Shown piece by piece: positions 9,701 through 20,835 of a stretch of 64,000 bases of DNA. The stretch comes from Eopsaltria australis (Eukaryota > Chordata > Aves > Passeriformes > Petroicidae). Positions within the stretch are counted from its first letter, which is position 1. Each line of letters opens with the position of its first letter. A model generated the notes under the pieces. The model did not search any database and was not told the origin of the DNA. It was given only the letters and a program-made list of their open reading frames with translations. Location of the stretch: contig JAVTVJ010000376.1 of assembly GCA_034509425.1 (NCBI GenBank), positions 62,001 through 126,000 of the forward strand, read 5' to 3'. The position numbers and the translations under genes were made by a program.

Positions 9701-12700
9701 AGGGATGGGAGCTCCAAACCTCCCTGGGCAGCCCCTTCCAGTGCCTGAACACCTTTTCCATGAAGAAATCCCTCCTGATGTCCAACCTTGAGGCCGTCTC
9801 CTCTTGAAGGAAACCTGGGAGAAGAGGCTGATCCCACCTGCAGTGCTGTGAGGGACCAGGACGAGTGTTGGACCTGCAAAAGGAGCAGCAGGACCAGCCC
9901 AGGATTAAACACAGGAGGCTCAGACAGGGTGGGGGCAGGAAAAGCTGCCTCAGTTTCCCCCCAGCCTCTGGCCATGTTTGGTGGCCGCGGCGTCACCGGC
10001 GCCGTGCCGGGCTGGGAGCACTGCGGTAAAATGGCTCCTCACTCCATAACTAGGTCTGGCTGTGGAGAACATGTGGGCCTCGAGGACACGAGCGAGACTT
10101 AATGAGGTTCCCAGCATCTGATCTGAGGAGCGCGCAACTCCAGAAAATATTAAACAAAAGCAAAAGTATTTTTATCCCTGTTAATTACAGCGTCGTGGGC
10201 CTGAGCTGAAGTGGGTTTCAGCAGGACTTGCAGATGCTCGGCGCTTTTCTGCGCTGAGCCACGTTCTTGTCAGTCAGCTCTCTGCTGAGCAGATGCAGTT
10301 AATTTAATTTTGACAGGCACCAGCGAAGTTGTGCGAGGGTCCTTCCTCCTCCCCTGCTCCTGCTGCACCGGATTGCAGCGGAAAGGGAAAAATCTTTATG
10401 CAGCAAATGGCTGGAACGTAAAGGCTGGACTTGAAAGTTATGAAATCCTGAGCTGACAAGAGCACACTTCATTAAAAATTCATCTAAAATAGCCATTATA
10501 GAATAGTTGTGGTAATTAGCTGAGAGAATAGTTCTCTCTCCTGGCCTCTGATTCCTGACAGTAAGGAAAGAGGGCAAGGAACAACCCAGAATCCCAAATG
10601 ATGCAGCCCGTGCAGCATCCCGAGCGGAGCCCGGGCACGGCGCTGCAGCCCCGTAAATCACGGCTGTGGTGCTGTAATTGCAGCAGGATGGAGCAGCTGC
10701 CTGTGGCTGCAGGGACAGGCACCTCATCCTGCAGGGTCCCGCCTGTCCCTGTGCTGTGCACAGGGAGGATGCTCAGCAGCAAAGAGTCGTGGATTTTTAG
10801 GAAACGCAGTGGTCAAGGGCTGCCATCCACCAGAGCCCTCTGGCTTTTTGCAGAGGGATTCCAACACCTGGATGCTGCTGGAAGCCAGACAGTGTGGCTT
10901 TAGGTGACGAGGTGGTGATTGGTCACAGCTTGGTCTCGAGGATCTCGGAGGTCTTTTCCAACCTGAGTGGCTCCGTGGTTCCGTGTCCTGACCTGGCATG
11001 GTTGGAGCTGAGCAGGGGGAAGGCTGAGCCCCACACCAGGGGCACTCAGCCTCTGGCCTTTTTTGGCATTAAACTTCCAGCCCCGTTTTCCTCACTCTGA
11101 AACCACAGATGTTTAATTTTAGGCTGGCAGATGTTTCACTCCTGGCTGAGATCGGAGGCGAAGGCAAGTTAGGGGTATTTATAAACCAGTAATATTTTCC
11201 CTATACTAATTCCAGATTACCTCTCTGTATAAATAGGTCACAAATCAAGTGGCTACGTTTCAGCACGTTGGTATAAATGTACTATTTGGGAAATGTAAAC
11301 TCTCCCCGTTGGGACTCTGTGATGGATCTATCCCATGGTGCTTGTGTGTGTCCTCTGCTACAGGTTTACATCTGCTGGTGATGCTGAGGCTGTGGAGGGA
11401 AGGCATTTTTGGGGTGGTCCCACTGCCAGTGGAAAAGAGGCTGAGGGGAGAGAAATGTTGGTAAAATATTGCTTGAAAAGAGACTTCTAGCCACGTAGGG
11501 AACAGGGGAGGATCATCCACGTGTTGGCATCTGTGGTGGAGCAGGTGGAGATGGGTTCTCAAGCCTTTCCTTCAGGACCTGACATGTGTGGTTTCATGGT
11601 GGGACTCTGTAAACATCAATTTTTGGGTGAGGCCCCATCGCTCAGATCTTTCTGTATCTCCAAATCCCATTCCTAAACCAGAAACAGTTGTTTCTGGAGC
11701 ATCTTGAAGTTTATGTGCAGTTTGGAGAACCCAAACTGGTGGGAATTGGGGGTTCACGACTCATTTTGAAGCCCTGCTGCTTGGATTGTCAGGAACTGAG
11801 GACTGAAGTGAGTGCTGGGGCCAGGTGTGTGTCCAGCAATTCCCAGGCAGCCCATCTGGCCCCAAACACCTCAGGTGGGGACGTGCAGCCATCCCAATGT
11901 CACCAAAGCATCGTGGGCTCAGCCCTTAAGGTGCTGTGAGGGACCTGAGTGTGTTTTAGGGATAAGGAGGACACGTGCCCCAGCATCATGCAGAGCCTGG
12001 AACCATGGGATGTGGAGCACTGAGTTCGTCTGAGGCTGTTTCTTCAGCCAAAAAATCCACAAAAATGAGTATTTCCCATTCTGCTCCACCTGTTGCAGCT
12101 GCAGCCCCCAGCTGAGTTCGGGGTGGGAGCAAGAATCCAAATAAATAAAATATTCCAGTGTTTGGCTGGCAGCTCCCGTGGCTTCCTCTGTAATGATTTC
12201 CTGCCCCTCTCTGCTGGCTGGGAGCTCCTTTCTTGTCCAGGAACAAAACTGTATTTAACAATACTTCCCATTGTTTGCCCTTTCATTCAAAGGGAAGGAG
12301 CCGCTGCCCTCTGAAGATACAAATTAATTAGAAGCGAATCCTCTCCTGTTCTCCGGAGCAGAAAGGCCAAACAGAGTTGGCTTTCTTTGGAAACATGGGA
12401 CCAAAGTGGCTCTTGTGTCCTGCTCCTTTACATAACTGATTGCTATCTGCTCAATTGAGGTGCCACTGAAAGCCCCAAACCTCTTTTTGTTTGGTATCGT
12501 TGGTTTTGTGCTGATGCTTGAATGGAAACAAAGTCCCACGAAAGGATTCGTGGCTGTGTTTAATAAGAGATTTATAGACAGTGAGCCAGCAGGACAGGTG
12601 TAACCAAAATCCAGCAGTGGGTCGAGTTGCACTTGGTCTTTTTAGCTGAATTTTAGTTTGGTTTATGAAGTATTTGATTTCACAGGAAGGAATAGAAACT

Positions 12701-15700
12701 TCTCTGTGTCTCCTTGTGCAGAGAGTGAAATGCCTTCAGAAGCAGAGAATTTCTGCAAGCCAGGACTGTCCCCAGCCTGCTGTTCTTTCAGGAGAGAGGT
12801 TTGACACCAAATCCTCCAAAATTTCTTCAGGGAGGGAGAATGAACGCAGTGCTCGTGCTGATCTCTCTCTCCCCTGCCTCGTTAGTGCTGTTCTAGGGTC
12901 CCTTTGGCCCCCAAATGTGGGTTTTTGTGGGGTGTTTGCCATGGAAGGTGGCAGAGCAGGTGGGTCTGTCCTTGTCCAGTGGAGCTGTTTCCACTTGGAT
13001 GTCGGAGGTGTTTAATTTCCTCAGTGACAACAGCCTTGAGGAAGACTCTTGGATGAAGAAGGGAGAAAGGTTCAAGGCTGAGGTCTCCTCTTCACAGCAA
13101 TCTCAGGTCAGAGGCTGCTCTGAATTCTGTCTCACTTGATTCCAGCTACATTCCCTGGAAACCTGCAGCCTTTGTATCACTTTAAAAATACCTGGAGGCC
13201 TCTAATCCAAGAGTCAGTGCAGGATTCTTCTTCCCTTCAGCAGCTCCACTGGTTTTGGGGTGGTGATGGATACTGTGGGTGCTTTTGAACTGAGTCATTG
13301 GTTGAACTAAAAATGAAATATTAAAAATTGAATTTTAATAACCTGGGTAGAACCCTGTGCTCGGGTGGGATTGTGTGGTCTCATACACAACTCCTGGGGG
13401 TTGTATATTTAATTTTACCTCTGGAAGGTGACTGGGGGGTCCCTCCCTCCCCTTGAGCTGCCCTGTTGGCCCTGCCTTGCCAGAGCCAAAAAGCCAGGGA
13501 AGGACAGCAGGGGCAGGCCTGGATCCTCCATTCCCTCTGTCCCTCTGCTTTTGGCTCCTTTAAACTGGTAAATATCCGTATTTAATTGGATATGGTTTGC
13601 TTACCACTCTTTAAAAGCCTCAAAATAGGGCTGGTCTTTGAGATCCTCCCTCAGAAGGAGCTGACCCCCGTCTCCAACAGGATCTTGGATCAGAATGCTG
13701 GGAATATTGCAGCTGGGAATATTGCAGCTGGGAATATTGCAGCTGGGAATGCCAATGGCACAGATTTTGCACAGATAACGGGGCAGTGACAGCACGAAAA
13801 GTTTAAAAACACCCTGTGACTTCTGCTGCTGCTGCTGGGCCCTTTCTCCCTGAGCAAGGAGCATCCTCCTGGTATTCCTGAATCCCTCCTGGCATTCCTC
13901 AGGGCAGGAGGGAGCCGTGAGGGTGGGGATGCTCCTGGAGCCTGCGATAGGATGCCACAGCCCAGCACGGCATCGCGGGCTTGTCCTACTTAGAACACTG
14001 CTGCCTTTGTCCCCGAGCCATCGCCCTCGGTTACTGCAGCAACAAGTCTGCAAAACTTGTTATTTTATCTGCAGAGAGGAAAAGTGGCCCCCAGAACTCC
14101 GGGATAATCGCAGGAAAAGGCACCTCTGGAGCAGGAGAGGTTCTGGGTTCACAAACGCTCCTTGCCGGGGTTTCTGCTTCTCTCAGTGTTCACAGATATT
14201 CAAGCACAGGGTTTGGGTTTGGATGTGGCACTTGCTGTGTTACCCAACAGTTTTGGGGGAAAAAGGGGGATCATGGTAGAGCTGGGCTGCAGTTCAGCCC
14301 TGGAACTGCTCCCACCATGGCCTGAAGTTGATGTGCATGGTCAGCCCTTGTTGCTGTCAAAAATCATAATTTTAAGCAATCTGGTGGTCTTGGACGGTAA
14401 ACGTGCTTTGGAAACCAATCCTCTGTGTGCCCACAAGACCCAGATTTGGAGGTGCTGGCAGGACAGCCCGGTATTTCCAGCTTTTCCATGGTTTTGGTTG
14501 CTCCTGAGCAGTGCTGGGAGATGGTGAGTTGGGAAAATCTGGTATTTTGGTTTTGCAGCCACTTCTTAGTAACATTTTTTGGCTTGTTGGTGAGGGCTTC
14601 TCTTGTTACTGAGAGGAAAAGCTCGTCTGCAGAAGGCAGAGAAGAGAAGGTGGGCTGGGGGTGGCATCCTCAGGAGAGGCTCTGGTGACCTTTCTCAGAG
14701 CAGAGGCGTCTGCAGAGTCTGGATTTTAATTTCAGTAGGAAAAAAACCATCAAGAGAAGCAGTGATGGGACTGCTGCAGGTGTCCATCAAACTGGGGCAA
14801 TTCCCTGCCTGTTTAGAACCCCCTGGTGAAGTTCCTGCTCCTGCCCTGGGGGTGTCTGGGGCAGCAGCTCCCTGTTCTGCACTTGCAGAGCGATGCCAGC
14901 TGTGCAGAGCTGTCCATTTCCACAAATAATTAACTCAGGAGGAGTTAAAGCATAATTAGATCCTAAGAATCCCTCTTGCAGAACCTGAGGCTACCGTGGA
15001 GGGGGAGACCTGGGGACGTTTCCAAGCTTTCAGGTGGCACCTGCCCCGTGGCTGGACATGGCTGGATGTCTGGAGGGGGGGATATTTCCAACTGCTGCGT
15101 GATGAAATCAAAGTCTGACCTTCTGTCAGTGTTAGGATGAGTTATTTGAATGGTTTTCCCTTTTGATTTTGAAGTGGCCCAAGAGAAGCCCGAGCAGATC
15201 CCGCTGGAGAACCGCTCGTGCGTCCTGATCCGCCGGGACCTGGTGGCTCTCCCTGCCAGTCTCATCAGCCAGATCGGGTACCGCTGCCACCCAAAGCTCT
15301 ACTCAGAGGGAGATCCTGGAGAAAAACTCGAGCTCGTTGCAGGTAACTTTTCCTTGGAACACCTTTGGGTTGCTGCTGTTTCCCTGCTGGAATCGTGGTC
15401 TCCGTCTTTCCGGAGCCGTGCGTCTCCTGTGCCCTTGCTGTGTCTTTCTGGATTGTTCCTCGCCAATCGTCTTTTGAAAAGTCCTGAGTTTCCTTTAATT
15501 TGCTGATAGAAAAATGTGTCATTAACAGGATTTATTCAATTGAATTAATTTAGCATTTTAATTGAATTCTGCAGCTTGTGTTCTTCCTGCTCGGTGTGGC
15601 TGCAGCGAGCGTGTTTTCATTTCGAATCACAGATCTAAAAACCCAATAACCCCCCCCCCAAAAAAAATTACCACATTATAAGATTTACGAAGGAAAGGAG

Positions 15701-18700
15701 ATAAAATTTGTGTCAGTGAGCAAGCTTTGAAAAACCTGTAAAATTTCCTTTAACAATTTACTAAGCACTCAAAGGCTGCAGCGGGAAGAGAAGGAATTGA
15801 GTTTGGTCCTTTCTTCTCTCTTTATTTTCATTTTGGGGGGAATTTGCAATACTGGGAGAATTTACTCCTTGTCTGTGAAAGATTTTTGGCCATTGTGAGA
15901 TGGTTTAGACAGTGTAGGGCTGGATGAAGAGTGAAATCTGTTAGCTGTGGCAGCCCAGGCACCTCCAGCACTGCACAGAAAGTGTTGAGCTGGAGTGACC
16001 AGGTCAAATTCCAGTGGAAATAATCACATTCTGCTTTTAGAATTTCCCCCCAGCTTTACTTTGCAGTGTCCTGGCTGTGGGATTTTTCCCTTGGATGTAG
16101 CTGTGTGGAGAGGACTGGGCAGGACATCCCAGACCTGCCCCCAGGTGGGGAGGTTTAATTAATCCCTGCAAAGCCCTTGCTCCAAAAAGGACATGTGGCA
16201 GCACAGTCCATCCAAATCAGTTCTTCCCTTGCGGTCATTTCTCTCTTGGTGAGTTGCATGATTTCATTTCCAGTCTGTAGAAGGAATCAGGATTTCAGGG
16301 GATGCCCACAAAGGTTTGCAGCTGATGGAGGATGGGATTTTGATGGAAGGCAAAGCACAGAGTACAACCACAAGTATTTATTTGGTATCTGGAATATTCA
16401 TTTTGTACCCATTTCCATTTTATGTGAGACTTCTTAAAACCATCAAGCGGTGCAGGTTATTTTCACAGTCAGAGCTGCAAATTGGCTTGAGGCAACTCTG
16501 CTTGATTTACATTTTTCAATCTGGAAAAAAAAAGCAGATTAATATCACTAACCCATAGTGGCTGCCTGGTTATTTTTCATTTATTAAAGTGAAGTTCCCC
16601 TCGGTGGTGGCTGGTGTTCACTCTGATGCCTTATCTCTTAAAATACAAAATAAACCCCCCTAATTCCTGTCTCAGACCTGGAGGGGGGGCTCCATCCTGC
16701 TGTGAAAGTTTCCCTCAACTCTCCAAGTGGGAGTGTTTTCCTTTTGTCTCTGGTTTGCTGTGCCACGACTGATTCAGCAAACTCGAGCAGCCCTCCCTGA
16801 AAGGGTCTTGAACAAGGCTTGCAGTCACCACAGCACATCAAAAACAAAACCCAAAAAAACTCATTAGAGAGAAGAGAATACAAGGAAAATTCCTGGTGAG
16901 ACGTGGCATGGCTCAGAGATCCAGAGTGGTGCTGGATCCTGGGGCAGGATGAGCATCCTGAGCTGCCTCTGGTGCCAGGGGAGGTGCAGAGGGTCAGGCT
17001 CAGGGGCTGCCCTGAGCTCCAGCTCCACGCAGAAGGTCAGGGACAATCATCTTCCCTGGAAATCCAGGAGGAGATTTTATTTCTCCAGCAGATGTTTTTA
17101 TATCTTGAGAGCAGAGTGTGCTCTGGGTCCAGATATGACCCATTATTTGATCTTAATTAAAAGCAAATACCAAAACCCTCTCATGTAACAGAATGCCTGA
17201 AAAATGGGATAACCTCTCCCTGGAAGTGAGAGTGGTTTGGTCTGTGAGCAGAGTAAAAAGGTTTGATATAAAACCTGCTGTAAAGCACTGCCAGACCTCT
17301 GGACGTGTCCAGCTGCTTTGCAGGGGCTCCTTTTTCTTCCAGAAAACATCCTTAAAGGCAGCATGTTCAAAGGCAGCAGTTCCTGTGCATTAGAAGGAAA
17401 ATTCCCTGCTCACCAGAGGTATCAAGAGGTGATGGGCTGGGGTTTTGGAAGCAGTTAGATCTGTAACCAAGTACCTCTTTCTGTGCTAGATGGGTTTTTT
17501 CTTTCATTTCCAGCTCTGTGTTTTACAGTCTTGCACTGGAAAAAAAAAAGAAGAAAAGGCCAAATGGATTGGGGTTTTCTCCCTTCAGAAAGAATAAATA
17601 ATCTGATCTGTATTTTAAAATCACAGTGTAAGCCTTGCACTGCGTGCATTGGTGAGAAAATAGGAATCCTTTCATTTGATTCCCATAGATTCCCTTTCTG
17701 TACAGCTAAAATTAGGAGTTGTTGTTGCCTGGGACTCGCCAAGACCCCAAGGATTCGTCTGGATTTTCCAGAATTCCCTCTGTCCTTGTAGCAGCAGGTG
17801 AAGAACAGGTTCCCACTGCCCTGGGGTGACTCTTTGGGCGTGTCAGGGGGTTAATTTTGGGTTGTCCCTCTCCACCCTGCAGGCTCAGGCGTTTACATCA
17901 CCCGGGGGCAGCTGATGAATTGCCATTTGTGTGCTGGTGTCAAACACAAGGTCCTGCTGAGACGTCTCCTGGCCACCTTCTTCGACCGGTAGGTGCTGTC
18001 CTGCTGCTCCTCCTGTTCTCCCAAGGGATTCATTCCCCTCATTTCCTGGGGTTTGAACCCTGGGTCACGAGTTCTCCATCCTCTGCACTCAGCTCTGTGC
18101 GTTTTCTCAATGATGCTTGAACCCTTTATTCCATTCCCATGCACGTTTCCCATTCCTCACCTTAAAATCCTGGTGATCCCTCCACCAGAAGGTGAAGGGA
18201 GGAGGGCAGGGCAGTGGCTGTCCCCTGGTCCCCTCTCCAGGCTCTCCCTTTGCCCTCCCCACAGGAACACTCTTGCCAACAGCTGCGGAACTGGAATCCG
18301 GTCCTCCACCAGCGATCCCAGCAGGAAACCCTTGGACAGCAGGGTCCTTAATGCAGTCAAATGTAAGGAGAGGGGTGTTCTGCTGCTGGGAGGGAACAGC
18401 GTGGCCCAGCCCCATCTCTGTTGGGTGGTAATGGGGAAAATTAATTTGTTTTTCAGTTTGCATCGGTTTTTGATTGCCCGCAAAGCAATGTGGGTGGGGT
18501 CTGCTCTCCATCAGCCACTGCTCCACCTCTGGATACCTGGAGTGTTTTGGGACAGGAGGTGCTGGAGAGGGAGGAGCTGAGGGATGGAGGAAACCCTGAG
18601 GGCTGCAGAAAATCTGTTTGCCATGGGCTTCACATGCAGTGGAAATCACTGTGTCCTCTCCCCCTGGCTGAATTCTGGGGAGTAAATCTTTGTGTAAATG

Positions 18701-20472
18701 TTGTTGTGCTGGAGAGCGAAACCCTAAGCAATTTCTTAAATTTAGTTTTTAAGATCTGGAGGAGAAAACTTTTCCCTCCCTAATTGTTAACTCCAGGGGC
18801 CTTCCAGCTGCCCTGGGAGATCTGTGGCATGTGAGGAAAAGGGATAGGAGGGCAGATGTTCAGTAATGTGGCTGAACATGCTGGAGTCAGCTCCCTGGTA
18901 GCAGTTTTAGTCTGGAAAGTCCTGAGTCTGGACCTTCCAGCCGTGGTCCTTCCCAAGGGGGGCTGGAAGGGCATTGCTGTAGTGTGCCAGGATATGGGGT
19001 GGGTTCCTCCTGCCTGGATTTCTCCCTGTGCACCAGCTTTAGCTGACAGTTATTCCCCGTGGCAGCTCCTTGGATGCTGCTCCATAACATCAGGTGCTTG
19101 GCTCCCGCAGAGGAGCAGGACACGAGGGACTGCAGGCTCCTGCAGCTCCCAGCTCCTGCTGGATCCCTGTGGATCTGTGCCAGCAGAGGGGTTTTGGAGC
19201 AGCCAGGCTGCTGGGCCATGCAGGGGTGGCACGAGGAGAGGGACAGGCAGAGGACAATCCCTTGGGCATCTCCTCAGCTCTGACATTTCCTGCAGCCTCT
19301 GGCTTTAGGAGCCATTATGGGAGCTGCTCTGGGGAGTTTGTGGGACCTTTTCTGTGTCCACCTCTGGTTTGGCCATCCCCACCTGCTGTGGCTGTGGGTG
19401 CCAGCTCTGGGGCTCCTCATTGTTGTATTGTTGGACACGAAAGAAACACGCAGATTTTAGAGTAGGTTAGGATTATTATTTAGGCAGGACCAGGAAAGAG
19501 GGCTTGCCTTTTTTTATTTTTTAAATTTTATATTATTTTTTAAGACAATTGTGGATTGGTTAATGAGGTTACTACTTTTACAATTTTACAGGATAATGAC
19601 ACAGTTGACTATCTTTCTCCACCTTAAAAAAAAAATAAAAAATCTAAAAATTTAAAACAATCTACACCAGTTAAAAAACCAAAAACTATGTTTATAAAAA
19701 ATACATTAAAAATTTTACTACTAAAATAAAACATAAAATACTACAAAAACCAGAACAACACCCCACAGAGCAAGGGGCTCCCCTGGGATGTTGATACCTT
19801 CTGATTTTGTGTCTCTGGCTGAGGAGCTTTGTCTGTGTGGAGAGCTCAGGCCCATGGGTGAAGCTCTGCTCCCACCTGGGAGGCTGGGGTCACCTCTGTG
19901 CCACCTCTGTGCCACCTCTGTGCCACCTCTACACCCCCGAAGCCTGAGCTCTGTGTCTCCCTGTCTTTGCAGTGTATTGTCAGAATTTTGCCCCCAGCTT
20001 TAAGGAGAGCGAGATGAACGTGATCGCGGCCGACATGTGCACCAACGCGCGGCGCGTGCGCAAGCGCTGGCTGCCCAAGATCAAGTCCATGCTGCCCGAG
20101 GGGATGGAGATGTACCGCACCGTCATGGGCTCCTCCACAAACACTGTCCCCCTGGAGCCCGACTTCCAGCCCAACACTGCTCAGGTCTTCGAGCAGCGCA
20201 TCTATGCAGAGAGGAGGAGCGACTCGGGGACTATAGTAGCCTTGAGAACTAACACAGTGAATGTAGAGCTGAGCAATGGATCCAACCAGTCCTTCGAGCA
20301 GGGCGACGACGCCGAAGGCGCCGGCTCCGTGATCCAGGAGGCAGCTGCCACAGATGCCCTGGCATCGGAAACCCAAAGCACTCCGCAACCTTTCGAGCAG
20401 GGCTCGGGCTCCTCCAGCCGGCCCGAGACCCCCGTGAGAAGACAGGATGGTACCTATGGAGGGACTTTATAG
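5919..20472 (+). CDS. NACC2: NAC1-like BTB/POZ and BEN domain transcriptional repressor (spliced, 5 coding exons)
   Basis: Joined exons 5919-6780, 15175-15342, 17883-17988, 18265-18362 and 19973-20472 give 1734 nt, 577 residues plus stop; the human protein is about 587. All junctions are GT/AG and phases match (1,1,2,1). Residues about 30-94 form the BTB/POZ core ([20 protein letters not shown]), followed by a Ser/Pro/Gly linker, an acidic run at about 258-272, and a BEN domain at about 344-441 with a basic RVRKRW motif. Mammalian NACC2 (also RBB) is a nuclear homodimer that recruits the NuRD deacetylase complex and represses targets such as MDM2. The linker text ([19 protein letters not shown]) fits NACC2 better than its paralogue NACC1. 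The start is supported by exact agreement with the family N-terminus [14 protein letters not shown]. No truncation or frameshift was seen. Confidence 0.97.
8101..8160. repeat. (CCATC)12 microsatellite
   Basis: Twelve perfect copies of the pentamer CCATC. On the minus strand it gives GGATG repeats and a spurious GWDGM peptide. Likely length-polymorphic. Confidence 0.98.
9597..9832 (-). mobile_element. CR1 LINE 3'-end fragment
   Basis: Reads as the reverse complement of a CR1 3' end: an AATCGTTAAGGTCGG-type terminus at the left, then hallmark words such as CCTCCCTGGGCAGCC, CCATGAAGAAATCCCTCCTGATGTCCAAC and TTGAGGCCGTCTCCTCTTG, then CCTGGGAGAAGAGGCTGA. It is about 235 bp, with no coding capacity left. 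The segment between the last two blocks is shorter than in the family, suggesting an internal deletion. Confidence 0.9.
10905..10990 (+). mobile_element. CR1 LINE 3'-tail fragment
   Basis: Contains GGTCTCGAGGATCTCGGAGGTCTTTTCCAACCTGAGTGG in two diagnostic pieces, followed by GGTTCCGTG, a mutated version of the terminal ATTCTGTG repeat. Only the last 85 bp or so of the element is recognisable. Confidence 0.75.
13698..13750. repeat. 15-bp tandem repeat CTGGGAATATTGCAG, about 3.5 copies
   Basis: Three perfect units at 13698-13712, 13713-13727 and 13728-13742, then a partial unit. The period is a multiple of three, so it encodes a five-residue repeat (AGNIA) on the + strand, but it lies inside an intron and is taken as noncoding. 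Confidence 0.95.
15175..15342 (+). CDS. NACC2 coding exon 2 (residues 288-343)
   Basis: Acceptor GAAG at 15171-15174 and donor GTAACT at 15343. Encodes [20 protein letters not shown] onward to EKLELVAG, the conserved segment leading into the BEN domain. Length 168 nt, phase 1 to phase 1. Confidence 0.96.
15343..17882 (+). other. NACC2 intron after coding exon 2
   Basis: GTAACT to CTGCAG. Contains a C9/A8 run at about 15651-15668 and AT-rich patches around 15520-15560 and 16360-16600. No gene, mobile element or RNA was recognised. Confidence 0.85.
17883..17988 (+). CDS. NACC2 coding exon 3 (residues 344-378, BEN domain start)
   Basis: Begins the BEN domain ([17 protein letters not shown]). 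Ends at ...TTCGACCG before the donor GTAGGT at 17989, phase 2. It contains the two conserved Cys residues of the NHCxxC-like patch and the [11 protein letters not shown] helix. Confidence 0.96.
17989..18264 (+). other. NACC2 intron after coding exon 3
   Basis: Short 276-nt intron, GTAGGT to CCACAG, with no internal features seen. Confidence 0.9.
18265..18362 (+). CDS. NACC2 coding exon 4 (BEN domain middle)
   Basis: Encodes [20 protein letters not shown] and continues to LNAVK. Acceptor ACAG at 18261-18264, donor GTAAGG at 18363, one base left over (phase 1). The sequence is essentially identical to the mammalian protein, showing strong constraint. Confidence 0.96.
18363..19972 (+). other. 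NACC2 intron after coding exon 4
   Basis: GTAAGG to TTTGCAG. Mostly GC-moderate unique sequence. An abrupt AT-rich block occurs at about 19425-19760 (see separate entry). A short GTGCCACCTCT repeat precedes the acceptor at about 19895-19930. No exon was recognised. Confidence 0.85.
19425..19760. mobile_element. AT-rich insertion, candidate degraded LTR or other transposon
   Basis: Composition shifts sharply from about 55-60% GC to strongly A/T over about 330 bp, including long A-rich runs, and shifts back at both sides. Text such as TTGTTGGACACGAAAGAAACACGC at its left reminds me of bird endogenous-retrovirus LTR ends, but I cannot identify a family, coding remnant or target-site duplication. 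It may equally be a locally AT-biased segment. Confidence 0.3.
19973..20472 (+). CDS. NACC2 coding exon 5 (BEN domain end and C-terminal tail, stop)
   Basis: Acceptor TTTGCAG at 19966-19972. Encodes the end of the BEN domain with the basic [20 protein letters not shown] motif, then a divergent Glu/Ser/Thr-rich tail with two FEQG motifs, ending TYGGTL and TAG at 20470-20472. The tail differs from mammals in length and composition; the BEN end is highly conserved. Confidence 0.97.
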
Positions 20473-20759
20473 AGAGAGCAAACATTTCATGACCTATAAG
20501 GGATCTGTAATACTAAAGCTGCTTGCATGCATTACTAATACAAAACAAAAAAAAAAAAATGTGATCAAGCCACTTACCTACTGAACTGCTACTGTTGCCT
20601 GAAAAAAATGTGATTTTTATTCTGCTTGTATTTAAAATTTATGAAGGAAATAATCGCATTCGTTATACTGTAAACGACTAGGTCTGTGGCGACCTACTTA
20701 AAAAAATATTGGGCTCCTTTTTTGATATTCCTGAGGTTAGTCTATAAGATTGTAGCTTT

Positions 20760-20835
20760 TTCTTTTTTTTTTTTTTCTTCCTTTCCTTTTTTTTTTTTTG
20801 TTTGTTTTTTTTTTTTGTTTGTTTGTTTGTTTTAA
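20760..20835. repeat. T-rich and (TTTG)n tract in the NACC2 3' UTR
   Basis: Long T homopolymers interrupted by C, then TTTG repeats to about 20832. Simple sequence prone to length change. Confidence 0.9.

Larger units (their letters stand above)
6781..15174 (+). other. NACC2 intron after coding exon 1
   Basis: Starts GTAATG and ends TTTTGAAG at 15174. It contains a (CCATC)12 microsatellite at 8101-8160, a minus-strand CR1 fragment at about 9597-9832, a short plus-strand CR1 tail at about 10905-10990, and a 15-bp repeat (unit CTGGGAATATTGCAG) at 13698-13750. No coding exon was recognised on either strand. The rest is unique-looking noncoding DNA. Confidence 0.85.

Noticed and set aside
5919..20472. 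Assignment to the paralogue NACC1 instead of NACC2
   Set aside because: The N-terminus, the linker and the C-terminal FEQG-containing tail ending GTL agree with NACC2, and UBAC1 is the expected neighbour of NACC2.
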